A stretch of DNA of 64,000 nt from Pseudomonas mandelii (GCF_006438925.1 NZ_RCZA01000001.1:682001-746000); one strand, 5' to 3'. Shown: positions 24,346-33,739, counted from the stretch's first letter. Notes: generated from the letters alone by a model not told the origin. Program-made: numbers and translations.

Positions 24346-24358
24346 ACGAGGAATCCTG

Positions 24359-25180
24359 ATGGACCGTTACGTCGTATTCGGTAACCCGATTGGCCACAGC
24401 AAGTCGCCGCTGATCCACCGTCTGTTCGCGGAACAGACAGCTCAAAAACTCGACTACAGCACGTTGCTGGCGCCCCTCGACGACTTTTCCACGTGCGCCC
24501 GGACGTTTTTCCTCGAAGGCCGCGGGGCGAATGTGACGGTGCCGTTCAAGGAAGAAGCCTATCGTCTGGCGAACAGTCTGACGGCGCGGGCGCAACGCGC
24601 CGGTGCGGTAAACACCCTGAGCAAACTCGCTGATGGCAGCCTGCTGGGCGACAACACCGATGGCGCCGGACTGGTGCGGGACCTGACGGTCAACGCCGGT
24701 TTCAGCCTCAAGGGCAAGCGCATCCTGCTGCTCGGTGCCGGTGGCGCGGTGCGCGGTGCGCTGGAGCCGTTGCTGGCCGAGCAACCCGCTTCGGTGATCA
24801 TCGCCAACCGCACGGTGGAAAAAGCCGAGCTGTTGGCGGAATTGTTCGCGGACCTGGGGCCGGTGTCGGCCAGTGGTTTTGATTGGTTGAAGGAGTCGGT
24901 GGACCTGATCATCAACGCGACGTCCGCCAGTCTGTCAGGCGAAGTACCGCCGATTGCCAGCAGTTTGATCGAGCCGGGCAAAACGGTGTGCTACGACATG
25001 ATGTACGGCAAGGAGCCGACCTCATTCTGCCGTTGGGCCAGTGAACATGGCGCGGCGGTGTCGATGGATGGCTTGGGGATGTTGGCCGAACAGGCGGCGG
25101 AAGCCTTCTATCTGTGGCGCGGTGTGCGACCGGATACGGCGCCGGTGCTGGCCGAACTTCGCCGCCAGCTCGCGCTTTAA
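24359..25180 (+). CDS. aroE: Shikimate dehydrogenase
   Basis: Reduces 3-dehydroshikimate to shikimate with NADPH in aromatic amino acid synthesis. The 273-residue protein has the substrate motif NPIGHSKSP near the N-terminus and the catalytic lysine in [12 protein letters not shown]. It also has the cofactor motif [10 protein letters not shown] and the closing [19 protein letters not shown]. It is co-directional with hemF and convergent with the SulP gene, separated by a palindromic repeat. Confidence 0.97.
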   Translation: MDRYVVFGNPIGHSKSPLIHRLFAEQTAQKLDYSTLLAPLDDFSTCARTFFLEGRGANVTVPFKEEAYRLANSLTARAQRAGAVNTLSKLADGSLLGDNTDGAGLVRDLTVNAGFSLKGKRILLLGAGGAVRGALEPLLAEQPASVIIANRTVEKAELLAELFADLGPVSASGFDWLKESVDLIINATSASLSGEVPPIASSLIEPGKTVCYDMMYGKEPTSFCRWASEHGAAVSMDGLGMLAEQAAEAFYLWRGVRPDTAPVLAELRRQLAL

Positions 25181-25184
25181 GGTC

Positions 25185-25262
25185 AAAAGATCGCAGCCTT
25201 CGGCAGCTCCTACACGGGATCGAAGTGCATCCTGTAGGAGATGCCGAAGGCTGTGATCTTTT
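25185..25262. repeat. Inverted repeat, GATCGCAGCCTTCGGCAGCT family
   Basis: AAAAGATCGCAGCCTTCGGC at the left and GCCGAAGGCTGTGATCTTTT at the right enclose about 20 bp plus arm extensions. It exactly fills the gap between aroE and the convergent SulP gene and resembles the copy at 46114-46186. T runs at the arm ends could allow terminator function. Confidence 0.88.
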
Positions 25263-26830
25263 CAGTCCTCAAACCGGATCGGACATTTCTCCGCGCCTTC
25301 CAGCTTGCGCAACTCTTCCACCACCTGAGGCCGCGCGCGCCGCAGGGTCAGGCTGCGATCCTGGCGCAGCAGCCGTCGCGCTTCCTGATGCAGCATTTCC
25401 ACCCCTGAATAGTCGATGAAGTTGATCTGCTGCGCTTCGATCACCACGCGCGCGCCGTGCATCCGTTGCAGGCGTACTTGCAGGTAATGGCTGGCGCCGA
25501 AAAAGATCGAACCGCCAACCCGCAGAATGTCTTCATCCCCCTCACGCCAATGCTGAACTCGCGGTTGCGAGGTGCGTTTGAGGTAGAAGAACAGCGAAGC
25601 CAGCACCCCGGCGTAGATCGCGGTCTGCAATTCCAGCAGCAGCGTGGCGACACAGGTCAGCGCCATGACCAGGAACTCGGCGTGGCTGACCCGCAACAAC
25701 GCGCGAATGCCGCGATGATCCACCAGCCCCCAGGCGATCAACAAAATGCTGCCGGCCATGGCCGGGATCGGAATGTGCGCGATCAAATTTGCGCCGAAGA
25801 TGGCGAACAGCGCCACCCACAACGCCGAAAAAACGCCGGCCATTGGCGAGCAGGCACCCGCTTCATAGCTCAGGCCCGAGCGGGTGAAGGAACCGGCTGA
25901 CAGCGATCCGGAAAAAAACGCACCGACCATGTTCGATAAACCCTGGGCGCGGACCTCTTGGTTGGCGTCGAGCAACTGCTGGGAGCGGGCCGATAAGGAG
26001 CGGGCAATCGACAGACTGGTGACCAGCCCGAGCATGCCCACCGCCACCGCGCTAGGTAACAGGCGCAGAATCAGGTCCAGATCCAGCGGCAGCGGGCTGA
26101 AGGGCGGCAGCCGCCCGACAAATGCGCTGACCAACTTCACATGACCCAGCATTGATGGCCAGAGCCAGACCAGCAAGCCGCTCAGCACCAGGGTGATCAA
26201 TAGTGTCGGCCAGCGCGGCAGGAGCCATTTGAGGATCACGCCCACGACGACCGTCGCGAAGCCCAGCATTAACGAAGGTTTATCCACTTCGCCGAGATGG
26301 CTGAACAGCATCATCAAGCTGTTCAGCGCTGTTGCCTGGTTGGGCAATTCCAGCCCCAGCAGGTTTGGCAGTTGGCCGATGGCAATCACCACCGCCGCGC
26401 CGAGGGTGAAACCCAGCACTACCGAGTGCGAGACGAAATTCACCAAGGCGCCGAAGCGCAGCAAACCGAGCAGCCACTGGAAAATGCCGGCAAGCAGCGT
26501 CAGAAGCAGGATCAGGGTGACGTAGTCATCTGACGCAGGAACGGCCAGCGGACTGATGCTGGCGTACAAGACGATAGAAATCGCCGCCGTAGGACCGCAG
26601 ATCAAGTGCCACGAAGAACCCCAGAGACACGCGATCAGCACCGGGATAATCGCCGCATACAGACCGTATTCAGGTGGGAGACCGGCGATCAGCGCGTAGG
26701 CAATGGATTGCGGCAGCGCGAGAATCGCGCCGCTCAGGCCGACAATCAGGTCACGACCGACACTGGCGCGGGTTTGCCGCGGCAACCAGCTAAGGAAGGG
26801 GAAGAGCGAATGGCGGCTTGGGAAGGCCAT
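25262..26830 (-). CDS. SulP-family anion/sulfate permease with STAS domain
   Basis: A 522-residue inner-membrane transporter of the SulP/SLC26 family, predicted to carry sulfate or a related anion. The membrane domain has many hydrophobic segments and the early motif GLSGAILALPQSIAYALIAG. A C-terminal STAS domain (about 420-510) contains INFIDYSGVEMLHQEA. It corresponds by position to PA0029. Substrate is not determined by sequence; nearby choline-sulfate genes make sulfate plausible. The start follows GAGAGGA. Confidence 0.9.
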   Translation of the reverse strand: MAFPSRHSLFPFLSWLPRQTRASVGRDLIVGLSGAILALPQSIAYALIAGLPPEYGLYAAIIPVLIACLWGSSWHLICGPTAAISIVLYASISPLAVPASDDYVTLILLLTLLAGIFQWLLGLLRFGALVNFVSHSVVLGFTLGAAVVIAIGQLPNLLGLELPNQATALNSLMMLFSHLGEVDKPSLMLGFATVVVGVILKWLLPRWPTLLITLVLSGLLVWLWPSMLGHVKLVSAFVGRLPPFSPLPLDLDLILRLLPSAVAVGMLGLVTSLSIARSLSARSQQLLDANQEVRAQGLSNMVGAFFSGSLSAGSFTRSGLSYEAGACSPMAGVFSALWVALFAIFGANLIAHIPIPAMAGSILLIAWGLVDHRGIRALLRVSHAEFLVMALTCVATLLLELQTAIYAGVLASLFFYLKRTSQPRVQHWREGDEDILRVGGSIFFGASHYLQVRLQRMHGARVVIEAQQINFIDYSGVEMLHQEARRLLRQDRSLTLRRARPQVVEELRKLEGAEKCPIRFED

Positions 26831-26892
26831 GGGTCCTCTCGGGTGGGGGTTTGCGCAAGGGTAGCAGGGTGTGAGGGGTTGTCAGAAGAATC

Positions 26893-27072
26893 CACCCCTC
26901 ACCCTAACCCTCCCGAAACGTCGGACCGCCCCAGAGGGTAGAGGGGACTGACCGTGTTGAATGTTCGGAATACTGCGACCTGCGATAACGAGGTGAGCTC
27001 AGTTCTGAAAAACACCGGAAATCTGCTCCCTTTCCCCCTCTCCCCTATGGGGAGAGGGCGGGGGTGAGGGGG
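26893..27072. repeat. Inverted CCCCTCACCCT / AGGGTGAGGGG-type repeat region
   Basis: The gap between the SulP gene and the choline-binding-protein gene holds CACCCCTCACCCTAACCCTC at the left and GGGAGAGGGCGGGGGTGAGG at the right, with an internal CCCTCTCCCC/GGGGAGAGGG hairpin near 27037-27060. This resembles common intergenic palindromes of fluorescent pseudomonads. I see no gene in it. Confidence 0.75.
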
Positions 27073-27110
27073 GAGACCCTGAGCCAGAAACAGAATCCAG
27101 CATCACCCGA

Positions 27111-28031
27111 TCAAAGCTTCGCTTTCACCGCCCCCAGCGCATCCTTCCCATCCACTGTCTTCACCCCGTCCAGCCACTTATCCAGCACAGCCGGATTCGC
27201 CTTGATCCACGCCTTGGCCGCATCAGCATTGCTGACCTTCTTGTTCACCACCTCGGCCATGATGCTGTTCTCCATTTCCTGGGTGAAACTCAGGTTGGTG
27301 AGCAATTTGCCTACGTTGGGACAGGCCTGTGCATAACCTTTGCGGGTCAAGGTGTGAACACTGCCGGTGTCGCCGAAGTACTTCTCGCCGCCCTTGAGGT
27401 AATGCATTTTCAGTTGCACGTTCATCGGGTGCGGGGTCCAGCCGAGAAAGGTCACGAACTTCTGTTTTTTCACCGCGCGAGACACTTCGGCCAGCATGGC
27501 CTGCTCGCTGGACTCGACCAGTTTCCACTGGCCCATGTCGAAGTCGTTCTTCTTGATGATTTCCTGCAAGGAGATGTTGGCGGGAGCGCCGGAGCCGATG
27601 CCGTAGATCTTCTTGTCGAACTTGTCGGCGTATTTGTTCAGGTCGGAAAAGTTATGCACACCCGCATCCCAGACGTAATCCGGGACCGCGAGCGTGAATT
27701 CGGTGCCATCGAGGTTCTTCGCCAATTGCGTGACATCGCCGGTGGCCACGAACTTGTCATAGAAACCCTGTTGCGCCGGCATCCAGTTACCGAGAAACAC
27801 GTCGACCTGGCCATCTTTCAAGCCGCCAAAGGTGATCGGCACTGCAAGCGTGTCGACCTTGGCCTTGTAGCCCATGCCGTCCAGCAGAAACCCGGTGATG
27901 GCGTTGGTCGCGGCAATGTCGCTCCAGCCAGGGTCGGCCATTTTCACCGTCTCGCAACTCTGATCGGCATACGCCGATGCACTGCCCAGAGCCAGAAGCC
28001 CGACCGTCATTGCTGTGGATAACCTACGCAT
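27111..28031 (-). CDS. Choline/glycine betaine ABC transporter substrate-binding protein (ChoX-like)
   Basis: A periplasmic binding protein for a quaternary ammonium compound. The 306-residue product has a signal peptide ending near SAYADQ and the ChoX-like start MADPGWSDIAATNAI, where the Trp is expected to be part of the aromatic ligand cage. Trp is also seen in LGNWMPAQ and FLGWTPHPMN. It lies 16 bp downstream of betC, so choline or choline sulfate is the likely ligand. No permease or ATPase is encoded nearby, so it must share a transporter encoded elsewhere. A DnaA box (28014-28022) overlaps the first codons. Confidence 0.87.
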   Translation of the reverse strand: MRRLSTAMTVGLLALGSASAYADQSCETVKMADPGWSDIAATNAITGFLLDGMGYKAKVDTLAVPITFGGLKDGQVDVFLGNWMPAQQGFYDKFVATGDVTQLAKNLDGTEFTLAVPDYVWDAGVHNFSDLNKYADKFDKKIYGIGSGAPANISLQEIIKKNDFDMGQWKLVESSEQAMLAEVSRAVKKQKFVTFLGWTPHPMNVQLKMHYLKGGEKYFGDTGSVHTLTRKGYAQACPNVGKLLTNLSFTQEMENSIMAEVVNKKVSNADAAKAWIKANPAVLDKWLDGVKTVDGKDALGAVKAKL

Positions 28032-28047
28032 GGCATTCCCCTTAACA

Positions 28048-29562
28048 TTATTGGTTTTGGCAGGGTTGTGGATAACGTGCTTTACGCTCCAGATCGTCGA
28101 GGTCGATGTGGTTGCGCATGTACTGCTGACTGGCGTCCACCAGCGGCTGGTGATCCCAGCTCTTCAGCTTGCCAATGGTTAATGCATCGGCGACAAAACG
28201 TCGGCGCCGTTGGCTGGCGAGCACTTGTTGGTGGATCGCCGGGATATCCCATTTGGCCCGGGCTTCGGCGAGAAATTCATCGAAAAGCGACTGATGTTGC
28301 GGCGATTGGCTGAGTTCTTCCAGTTCGCGCGGGTCGTTGTGTACATCGAAGAGTAGGCAAGGGTCGTCTTCGCTATAGATGAATTTGTAGGCGCCGCGGC
28401 GAATCATCATCAGCGGGCTGATAGTGCCTTCAGCCATGTATTCGCCGAAGACCTCGTCATGACCGCCCTGCCCTTGCAGGTGCGAGACCAGTGAGCGGCC
28501 ATCCAGCGGCAGTCCAGGCTCCAGCGACCCGCCGGCCAGTTCCACGAAGGTCGGCAACAGATCGGCAGTGGAGACCGCCGCGCTGACCCGGCCAGCCCCG
28601 AATTGCCCCGGCGCACTGATCAACAGAGGCACGCGGGCGGCCATTTCATACCAATGCATTTTGTACCAGAGACCACGCTCGCCGAGCATGTCGCCGTGGT
28701 CGCCGGAGAACACGATGATGGTGTCGTCGATGAGGCCGGTTTCCTCGAGTGTTTGCAGGAGTTTGCCGACGTTGCTATCGATATAGCTGCACGCACCGAA
28801 ATAGGCACGGCGCGCATCGCGAATCTTATCCACAGGCAGCGGTTTATCCCACAGGTCGTAAACCTTGAGTAAACGCTGGGAATGCGGATCAAGTTCGGTC
28901 TGCGTCGGGGTTTTGGGTAATGGGATATCGGCGTCGTCGTACATATCCCAGAAAGCCTTGGGAATGGTGTACGGGTCGTGTGGGTGAGTCATCGAAACGG
29001 TCAGGCAAAACGGCTGATCGCCATCCTCGCGGATGTGATCGAACAAATACTGTTGGGCCTTGAACACCACCTCTTCGTCGAAATCCAGCTGATTGGTGCG
29101 TACACACGGCCCGGCCTGCAGCACCGACGACATGTTGTGAAACCAGGTTGGACGCACGTCTGGCTCGTCCCAGTTCACAGACCAGCCGTAATCGGCCGGG
29201 TAGATGTCGCTGGTCAGGCGTTCTTCATAGCCGTGTAGCTGATCCGGGCCGCAGAAATGCATCTTGCCGGACAGCGCGGTGCGGTAACCGAGTCGACGCA
29301 GGTAGTGGGCATAAGTCGGTACATCGGCGGGGAAATCGGCCGCGTTGTCGTAGGCGCCGATCTTGCTCGGCAACTGACCACTCACCAAGGTAAAACGCGA
29401 CGGCGCGCACAGTGGGCTGTTGCAATAAGCGGCGTCGAACACCACACCTTGGGCGGCGAGGCGGCTGAGATTAGGCAGTTTGATGGGCGAAGGGCCGTAG
29501 AACGGCAACATTGGCGCGGCCATCTGATCGGCCATGATGAAAAGAATATTCTTGCGCTTCAT
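28048..29562 (-). CDS. betC: Choline-sulfatase
   Basis: Hydrolyses choline-O-sulfate to choline and sulfate, feeding betaine synthesis and sulfur supply. The 504-residue sulfatase has NILFIMADQ at the N-terminus with metal-binding Asp, and the CAPSR motif whose Cys52 would be converted to formylglycine. It also has the metal motif FSGDHGDMLGERGLWYK. I chose ATG 29560-29562 (KRKNILFIMADQ); a second ATG 18 bp upstream lacks a ribosome site. The divergent LysR gene is the likely regulator. Confidence 0.93.
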   Translation of the reverse strand: MKRKNILFIMADQMAAPMLPFYGPSPIKLPNLSRLAAQGVVFDAAYCNSPLCAPSRFTLVSGQLPSKIGAYDNAADFPADVPTYAHYLRRLGYRTALSGKMHFCGPDQLHGYEERLTSDIYPADYGWSVNWDEPDVRPTWFHNMSSVLQAGPCVRTNQLDFDEEVVFKAQQYLFDHIREDGDQPFCLTVSMTHPHDPYTIPKAFWDMYDDADIPLPKTPTQTELDPHSQRLLKVYDLWDKPLPVDKIRDARRAYFGACSYIDSNVGKLLQTLEETGLIDDTIIVFSGDHGDMLGERGLWYKMHWYEMAARVPLLISAPGQFGAGRVSAAVSTADLLPTFVELAGGSLEPGLPLDGRSLVSHLQGQGGHDEVFGEYMAEGTISPLMMIRRGAYKFIYSEDDPCLLFDVHNDPRELEELSQSPQHQSLFDEFLAEARAKWDIPAIHQQVLASQRRRRFVADALTIGKLKSWDHQPLVDASQQYMRNHIDLDDLERKARYPQPCQNQ

Positions 29563-29676
29563 GTGATCGCGGCATTCCATAGTGAATATTTATGCGAGAG
29601 TGCTGCGATCGAGCATGTAGCCCATGCAATTTGTGGTAAAGCCCATGCGCGGCAATGACTAGGATAAGCCCAGCTT

Positions 29677-30627
29677 ATGTATGACGCCCTTGGTGATTTG
29701 TCTCTGGATTTGCTTCGTGCCTTTGAAGCAGCGGCCCGTCAACGCAGCTTCACGGCGGCCGCCGTGGAGCTTGGCACCACGCAACCGGCCATCAGCCAGC
29801 AGATCAAACGGTTGGAAGAACAACTCGGGACGCGGCTGTTCGACCGGATCTACCGCGGGATCGAACTGACCGAGGCCGGGACCATCCTGTTTGAGCAGGT
29901 TCAGCTCGGATTGCAGAATATCGATGCAGGATTGAGCGCAATCAGCGCACAGCACCAACATGAGGTGTTGCAGGTTGCCACCGACTTTGCCTTCGCCGCG
30001 TATTGGCTGATGCCGCGGCTGCACCGTTTCCATGCCGCCAACCCTCAAGTGGACGTCAGCCTGGTCACCAGCGAACGCAGCCTCAATATGCTGCGCACCG
30101 ACATTGATGTGGCGGTGCTGTTTGGTGATGGCCGATTCAAGCAGGGCGAAAGCCATTGGCTGTTCAGCGAAGAAGTCTTTCCGGTGTGCAGCCCGCTGCT
30201 GTTGAAGGATCGTCCCCTGCCCTTGCCCTCCCAGTCATTGCTCGAATTCCCGCTGCTGCACCTTCGAGGCGAGAACAGCAGCAACTGGTTCGACTGGAGC
30301 GGCGTGTTTCGGGAGTTGGGGATCGCTTCGGCACCTGCGCCCGGGCAATTGCGCTTCGACAATTACACGCTGCTGATTCAGGCGGCGATTGGCGGCCAAG
30401 GGGTGGCGATTGGGTGGCGGCACCTTGTGGATAACTTGCTGGCGCAAGGTTTGTTATGCCGACCGATTGCGGAAACGGTGATTTCCAGGCTCGGCTATTA
30501 CGTGGTCCTGCCCCAGCGGAAACGGCGTGGTGCGCTGATTCAACAGTTTGTGGACTGGCTGATGGCTGAGCAGGCCAGCAGTGCGCAATCGTTGAATGGC
30601 CTGCCGTTGCCGTCTATCGCTGTATAG
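29677..30627 (+). CDS. betR: LysR-type regulator of choline sulfate use
   Basis: A 316-residue LysR-family transcription factor. The N-terminal helix-turn-helix is evident in LLRAFEAAARQRSFTAAAVE followed by TTQPAISQQIKRLEEQLG; the rest is the periplasmic-binding-like effector domain. Divergent placement 114 bp from betC suggests it controls betC and the binding-protein gene, as reported for BetR in other pseudomonads. The effector is probably choline or a derivative, which is an inference. Its 3' end overlaps the convergent Rossmann gene by 14 bp. Confidence 0.83.
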   Translation: MYDALGDLSLDLLRAFEAAARQRSFTAAAVELGTTQPAISQQIKRLEEQLGTRLFDRIYRGIELTEAGTILFEQVQLGLQNIDAGLSAISAQHQHEVLQVATDFAFAAYWLMPRLHRFHAANPQVDVSLVTSERSLNMLRTDIDVAVLFGDGRFKQGESHWLFSEEVFPVCSPLLLKDRPLPLPSQSLLEFPLLHLRGENSSNWFDWSGVFRELGIASAPAPGQLRFDNYTLLIQAAIGGQGVAIGWRHLVDNLLAQGLLCRPIAETVISRLGYYVVLPQRKRRGALIQQFVDWLMAEQASSAQSLNGLPLPSIAV

Positions 30628-31285
30628 CGTCAGTCGCGACGAAGGTTACGTGTTCGCCGACATGCAGGTTCAACCGCAATTCATCGGCAATCCCCACGGC
30701 CACCCGGCTCAACCGCTCAAGCGGTTCGGCGAGGCCCGGCTCCAGGCTGCTGCTGACGTGGCTGAAATGTTCGATGGTCAGCCCGGCCACCCCGCGTGGT
30801 GCATTCACCAGCGTCCAGTGCAAGGTGCTGCTTTGCAGGGCTTCGCGGATTTCTTCGGCGGCGTGGCGTTGCAGTTGATCTTCGATCTCCGGATCGTCCA
30901 GTGCCTCGAAATCTCCGACAAGAAACAGTCGGGCAATCCCTGAGGCCTGCATGCCATCAATCAGAGCATCCACCGCCAGCACTTGCTCTACCGGGCCGGG
31001 TACGATGGATTTTTCCACGTGCTCACTGTTCATCGGCAACCCGGGTGCATCCAGCAGACAGATCACCGCCGAACACCCGGCGACACTCTGCTTGACCCGC
31101 TTGGCGTCGAACAAATCACCGGTCTTGGTCCGCAATCCCGGGCGCGGCGCGAGCGCCGTCAAATCATCGAGAATCGCGATCACTTCATGTTGGCGCCGCA
31201 GCATTTCAGCCATCAGCGCACTGCCCAGGCTACTCATGGCACCATAAAGCACCACTTTCACCACTGGGGTTTCGGCATTTTTCAT
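30614..31285 (-). CDS. NAD(P)-binding Rossmann-fold oxidoreductase
   Basis: A 223-residue protein of the atypical short-chain dehydrogenase/NmrA-like type. The N-terminus VVLYGAMSSLGSALMAEMLR is a Rossmann-type nucleotide motif in which the usual GxxGxxG is modified (GAMSSLG). Acidic and basic residues follow in the second strand region. No substrate can be assigned. It is convergent with betR, overlapping it by 14 bp. Confidence 0.7.
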   Translation of the reverse strand: MKNAETPVVKVVLYGAMSSLGSALMAEMLRRQHEVIAILDDLTALAPRPGLRTKTGDLFDAKRVKQSVAGCSAVICLLDAPGLPMNSEHVEKSIVPGPVEQVLAVDALIDGMQASGIARLFLVGDFEALDDPEIEDQLQRHAAEEIREALQSSTLHWTLVNAPRGVAGLTIEHFSHVSSSLEPGLAEPLERLSRVAVGIADELRLNLHVGEHVTFVATDAIQR

Positions 31286-31367
31286 GGCCGTGCTCCGTTC
31301 TTCCTACGTATATGGCGTGTGACCTGTGGGAAACAACGCCAGTTCGACTCGGTTCAGAGGGTTTCAA

Positions 31368-31694
31368 ATGCAGCGGATCAAGGGCTACCACGCCCATGTC
31401 TACTTCGACGCCACCACCCTTCCTCAGGCTCGAGCCTTGTGTGAGCAGGCGGCGCAATTGTTTCCAGTGAGGATGGGCCGCGTCCATGAACGGCCGGTGG
31501 GCCCGCACCCGGACTGGAGCTGCCAGTTGGCGTTCGAGCCGCAATACATCGGCGACGTACTGCCCTGGCTTGCGCTCAACCGCAAGGGTTTGGTGGTGTT
31601 CCTGCACCCGGACACCGGCGACGATCTGCTCGACCACACCGAGCACGCCATCTGGATGGGCGCGATTCGGCCACTGGACTTGTCTATTTTTTGA
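31368..31694 (+). CDS. DOPA 4,5-dioxygenase family protein
   Basis: A 108-residue protein matching the small DOPA-dioxygenase family: it has GYHAHVYFDATT at the N-terminus, PHPDWSCQLAF in the middle and the DHTEHAIWMG motif near the C-terminus, giving several conserved His residues likely to hold a metal. Most bacterial members have no proven substrate. I chose ATG 31368 because AGAGGG lies just upstream. It is convergent with the GFA-family gene. Confidence 0.85.
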   Translation: MQRIKGYHAHVYFDATTLPQARALCEQAAQLFPVRMGRVHERPVGPHPDWSCQLAFEPQYIGDVLPWLALNRKGLVVFLHPDTGDDLLDHTEHAIWMGAIRPLDLSIF

Positions 31695-31699
31695 TCAGT

Positions 31700-32101
31700 T
31701 TACAACTGTTCCTCGGCTTCGCCGGGCAAATGTTCATCCAGATGCAGCCAGGGCAGTCGGTTGTCAGTCCAGATATGCCTTTCGGCGGGTGCGTGCTCGG
31801 GATGATCGAGAGTGGCGATGGTCACGTCGATGCTGTCCGGGCTCAGGTGCGAGACCAGCGCCAGCTGCGCCCCACAGTTGCCGCAGAAATACCGTACGCA
31901 GGTTATGGAAGAGTCGTACTGCGCTGGCGTTCCTTTCACCCATTCAAAGGCTGACGTGGGCACGGTGATCCAGGTGGTCACGATCCCGCCGCTGACCCGT
32001 CGGCAAATCGAACAATGACAGTGGGCGATGTCGTGCAAAGGCCCGCTGAATTGATAGCGCAGATGCCCGCAATGGCAGCCGCCCGTATGAATTTCGCCCA
32101 T
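31700..32101 (-). CDS. GFA family (glutathione-dependent formaldehyde-activating-like) protein
   Basis: A 133-residue zinc-binding protein of the Gfa/CENP-V family. The cysteine motifs GGCHCGHLRYQF, CHCSICRR and FCGNCGAQL supply the zinc sites. Formaldehyde activation has been shown only for a few members, so the activity is not assured. The ATG at 32099-32101 follows a strong AGGAGG site. A longer reading from 32278 has no such site. Confidence 0.88.
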   Translation of the reverse strand: MGEIHTGGCHCGHLRYQFSGPLHDIAHCHCSICRRVSGGIVTTWITVPTSAFEWVKGTPAQYDSSITCVRYFCGNCGAQLALVSHLSPDSIDVTIATLDHPEHAPAERHIWTDNRLPWLHLDEHLPGEAEEQL

Positions 32102-32280
32102 GTTTTGTCCTCCTGCCCTGTTTTCAGTGACTTCAAACCCGTCCGACGACCGGTTGCACATCTGGTCACTGCTTTCATCCGCGAAAGCTGGGTGAAAGCT
32201 TCCCCGATTAGGATCGCCCCCACTACCGGCAACAGACCGGTCGGCCAATGCCAGTGTTTTATCGCTCGCACAGCCCATTT

Positions 32281-32371
32281 AACAACAACAATGGTGATCC
32301 TGATGTCCTCTGCTACCCGCCGCTTCGCTGTCACTCCGCCCATACGCCTCGTGCTTCCCGTTCTGCGCTGA
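32281..32371 (+). promoter_or_regulatory. Candidate Crc/Hfq-type CA-rich motif and short leader ORF before the citrate transporter gene
   Basis: AACAACAACAATG at 32281-32293 fits the AANAANAA pattern used by Hfq/Crc for catabolite repression in Pseudomonas. It directly precedes an ATG (32291) opening a 26-codon ORF that ends at TGA 32369-32371, 50 bp before the transporter start. Citrate transporters are known types of Crc target. The rest of the 319 bp gap (32102-32420) shows nothing else I can name. Confidence 0.35.
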
Positions 32372-32420
32372 CCCACCCGGTTCGCCCATTCCCTAGCCGC
32401 GCTATGCCTGGAGTATTCCC

Positions 32421-33728
32421 ATGCTGACTTTCCTTGGCTTTGCCATGGTCATCACGTTCATGTTCCTGATCATGACCAAGCGCCTGTCCGCGCTGATCGC
32501 TCTGATCATCATCCCGATCCTGTTCGCGCTGTTCGGTGGTTTTGCACCGAAGATCGGCCCGATGATGCTCGAAGGCATCACCAAGCTCGCACCGACCGGT
32601 GTGATGCTGATGTTCGCCATTCTGTACTTCGCCCTGATGATCGACTCCGGCCTGTTCGACCCGGCCGTGCGCAAGATCCTCAAACTGGTCAAGGGCGACC
32701 CGTTGAAAGTTTCGGTCGGCACCGCCGTACTGGCGCTCGTCGTCTCCCTCGATGGTGACGGCGCGACCACTTATATGATCTGCGTGGCCGCCATGCTGCC
32801 GCTCTACAGCCGCATCGGCATGAGCCCACGGATCATGGCCGGCCTGATCATCCTCGCCGGTGGCGTGATGAACATGACGCCATGGGGCGGCCCGACCGCT
32901 CGTGCGGCCAGTGCGTTGCATGTGGACCCGTCCGACATCTTCGTACCCATGATTCCGGCGATGGCTTTCGGGGTGCTGGCCATCCTCGTGATTGCCTACT
33001 TCTACGGCAAGCGTGAGCGTGCGCGCCTGGGTGAGCTGCACCTGGTGGGCGAGGAAATCGACCACAGTGAAATCAGCGTTTCGCAATTCCCGGATGCCCG
33101 TCGTCCGAATTTGATCTGGTTCAACGGCGCCCTGACCCTGACCCTGATGTGCACCCTGGTCGCCGGTCTGTTGCCGCTGCCGGTGCTGTTCATGGTGGCG
33201 TTCAGCATCGCGATGATCGTCAACTACCCGAGCCTGCAACAGCAGAAAGACCGCGTCGCGGCTCATGCCGGTAGCGTGCTGGCGGTGGTCGGCTTGATCT
33301 TCGCGGCCGGTATCTTCACCGGAATCCTGTCGGGCACCGGCATGGTCGATGCGATGTCGAAGAGCCTGTTGGCAGTCATCCCGGACTTCCTCGGCCCGTA
33401 CCTGGCCGTGATTACCGCGCTGGTGAGCATGCCGTTCACGTTCTTCATGTCGAACGACGCATTTTATTACGGGGTGTTACCGGTACTTGCCGAAGCCGCC
33501 AGCCATTACGGTATAACCGCGGTTGAAATGGCACGTGCCTCGATCGTCGGTCAGCCCGTCCACTTGCTGAGCCCGCTGGTACCATCGACCTATCTGTTGG
33601 TGGCCCTGGCCGGTATCGACTTCGGTGATCACCAGCGTTTCACCCTGAAGTGGGCAGTGCTGGTGTGCATGTGCATACTGGTCGCCGCTTTGCTGATGGG
33701 GATTTTTCCGCTGTTCAGCACTCTATAA
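32421..33728 (+). CDS. CitMHS family citrate-metal transporter
   Basis: A 435-residue inner-membrane symporter of the CitMHS family, which takes up citrate complexed with a divalent metal. It has about 12 hydrophobic segments and the conserved stretches ALVVSLDGDGATTYMI and GVMNMTPWGGPTARAAS, the latter probably near the substrate site. The metal preference (Mg or Ca type) is not readable from sequence. The start follows GGAG. Confidence 0.9.
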   Translation: MLTFLGFAMVITFMFLIMTKRLSALIALIIIPILFALFGGFAPKIGPMMLEGITKLAPTGVMLMFAILYFALMIDSGLFDPAVRKILKLVKGDPLKVSVGTAVLALVVSLDGDGATTYMICVAAMLPLYSRIGMSPRIMAGLIILAGGVMNMTPWGGPTARAASALHVDPSDIFVPMIPAMAFGVLAILVIAYFYGKRERARLGELHLVGEEIDHSEISVSQFPDARRPNLIWFNGALTLTLMCTLVAGLLPLPVLFMVAFSIAMIVNYPSLQQQKDRVAAHAGSVLAVVGLIFAAGIFTGILSGTGMVDAMSKSLLAVIPDFLGPYLAVITALVSMPFTFFMSNDAFYYGVLPVLAEAASHYGITAVEMARASIVGQPVHLLSPLVPSTYLLVALAGIDFGDHQRFTLKWAVLVCMCILVAALLMGIFPLFSTL

Positions 33729-33739
33729 GCCCAAGACTC

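Noticed and set aside
24485..24495. TTTTCCACGTG as a parS half-site in aroE
   Set aside because: Only one half matches the palindrome; the right half (CGCCC) does not.
31011..31021. TTTTCCACGTG as a parS half-site in the Rossmann-fold gene
   Set aside because: Same as above; the right half (CTCAC) departs at most positions.
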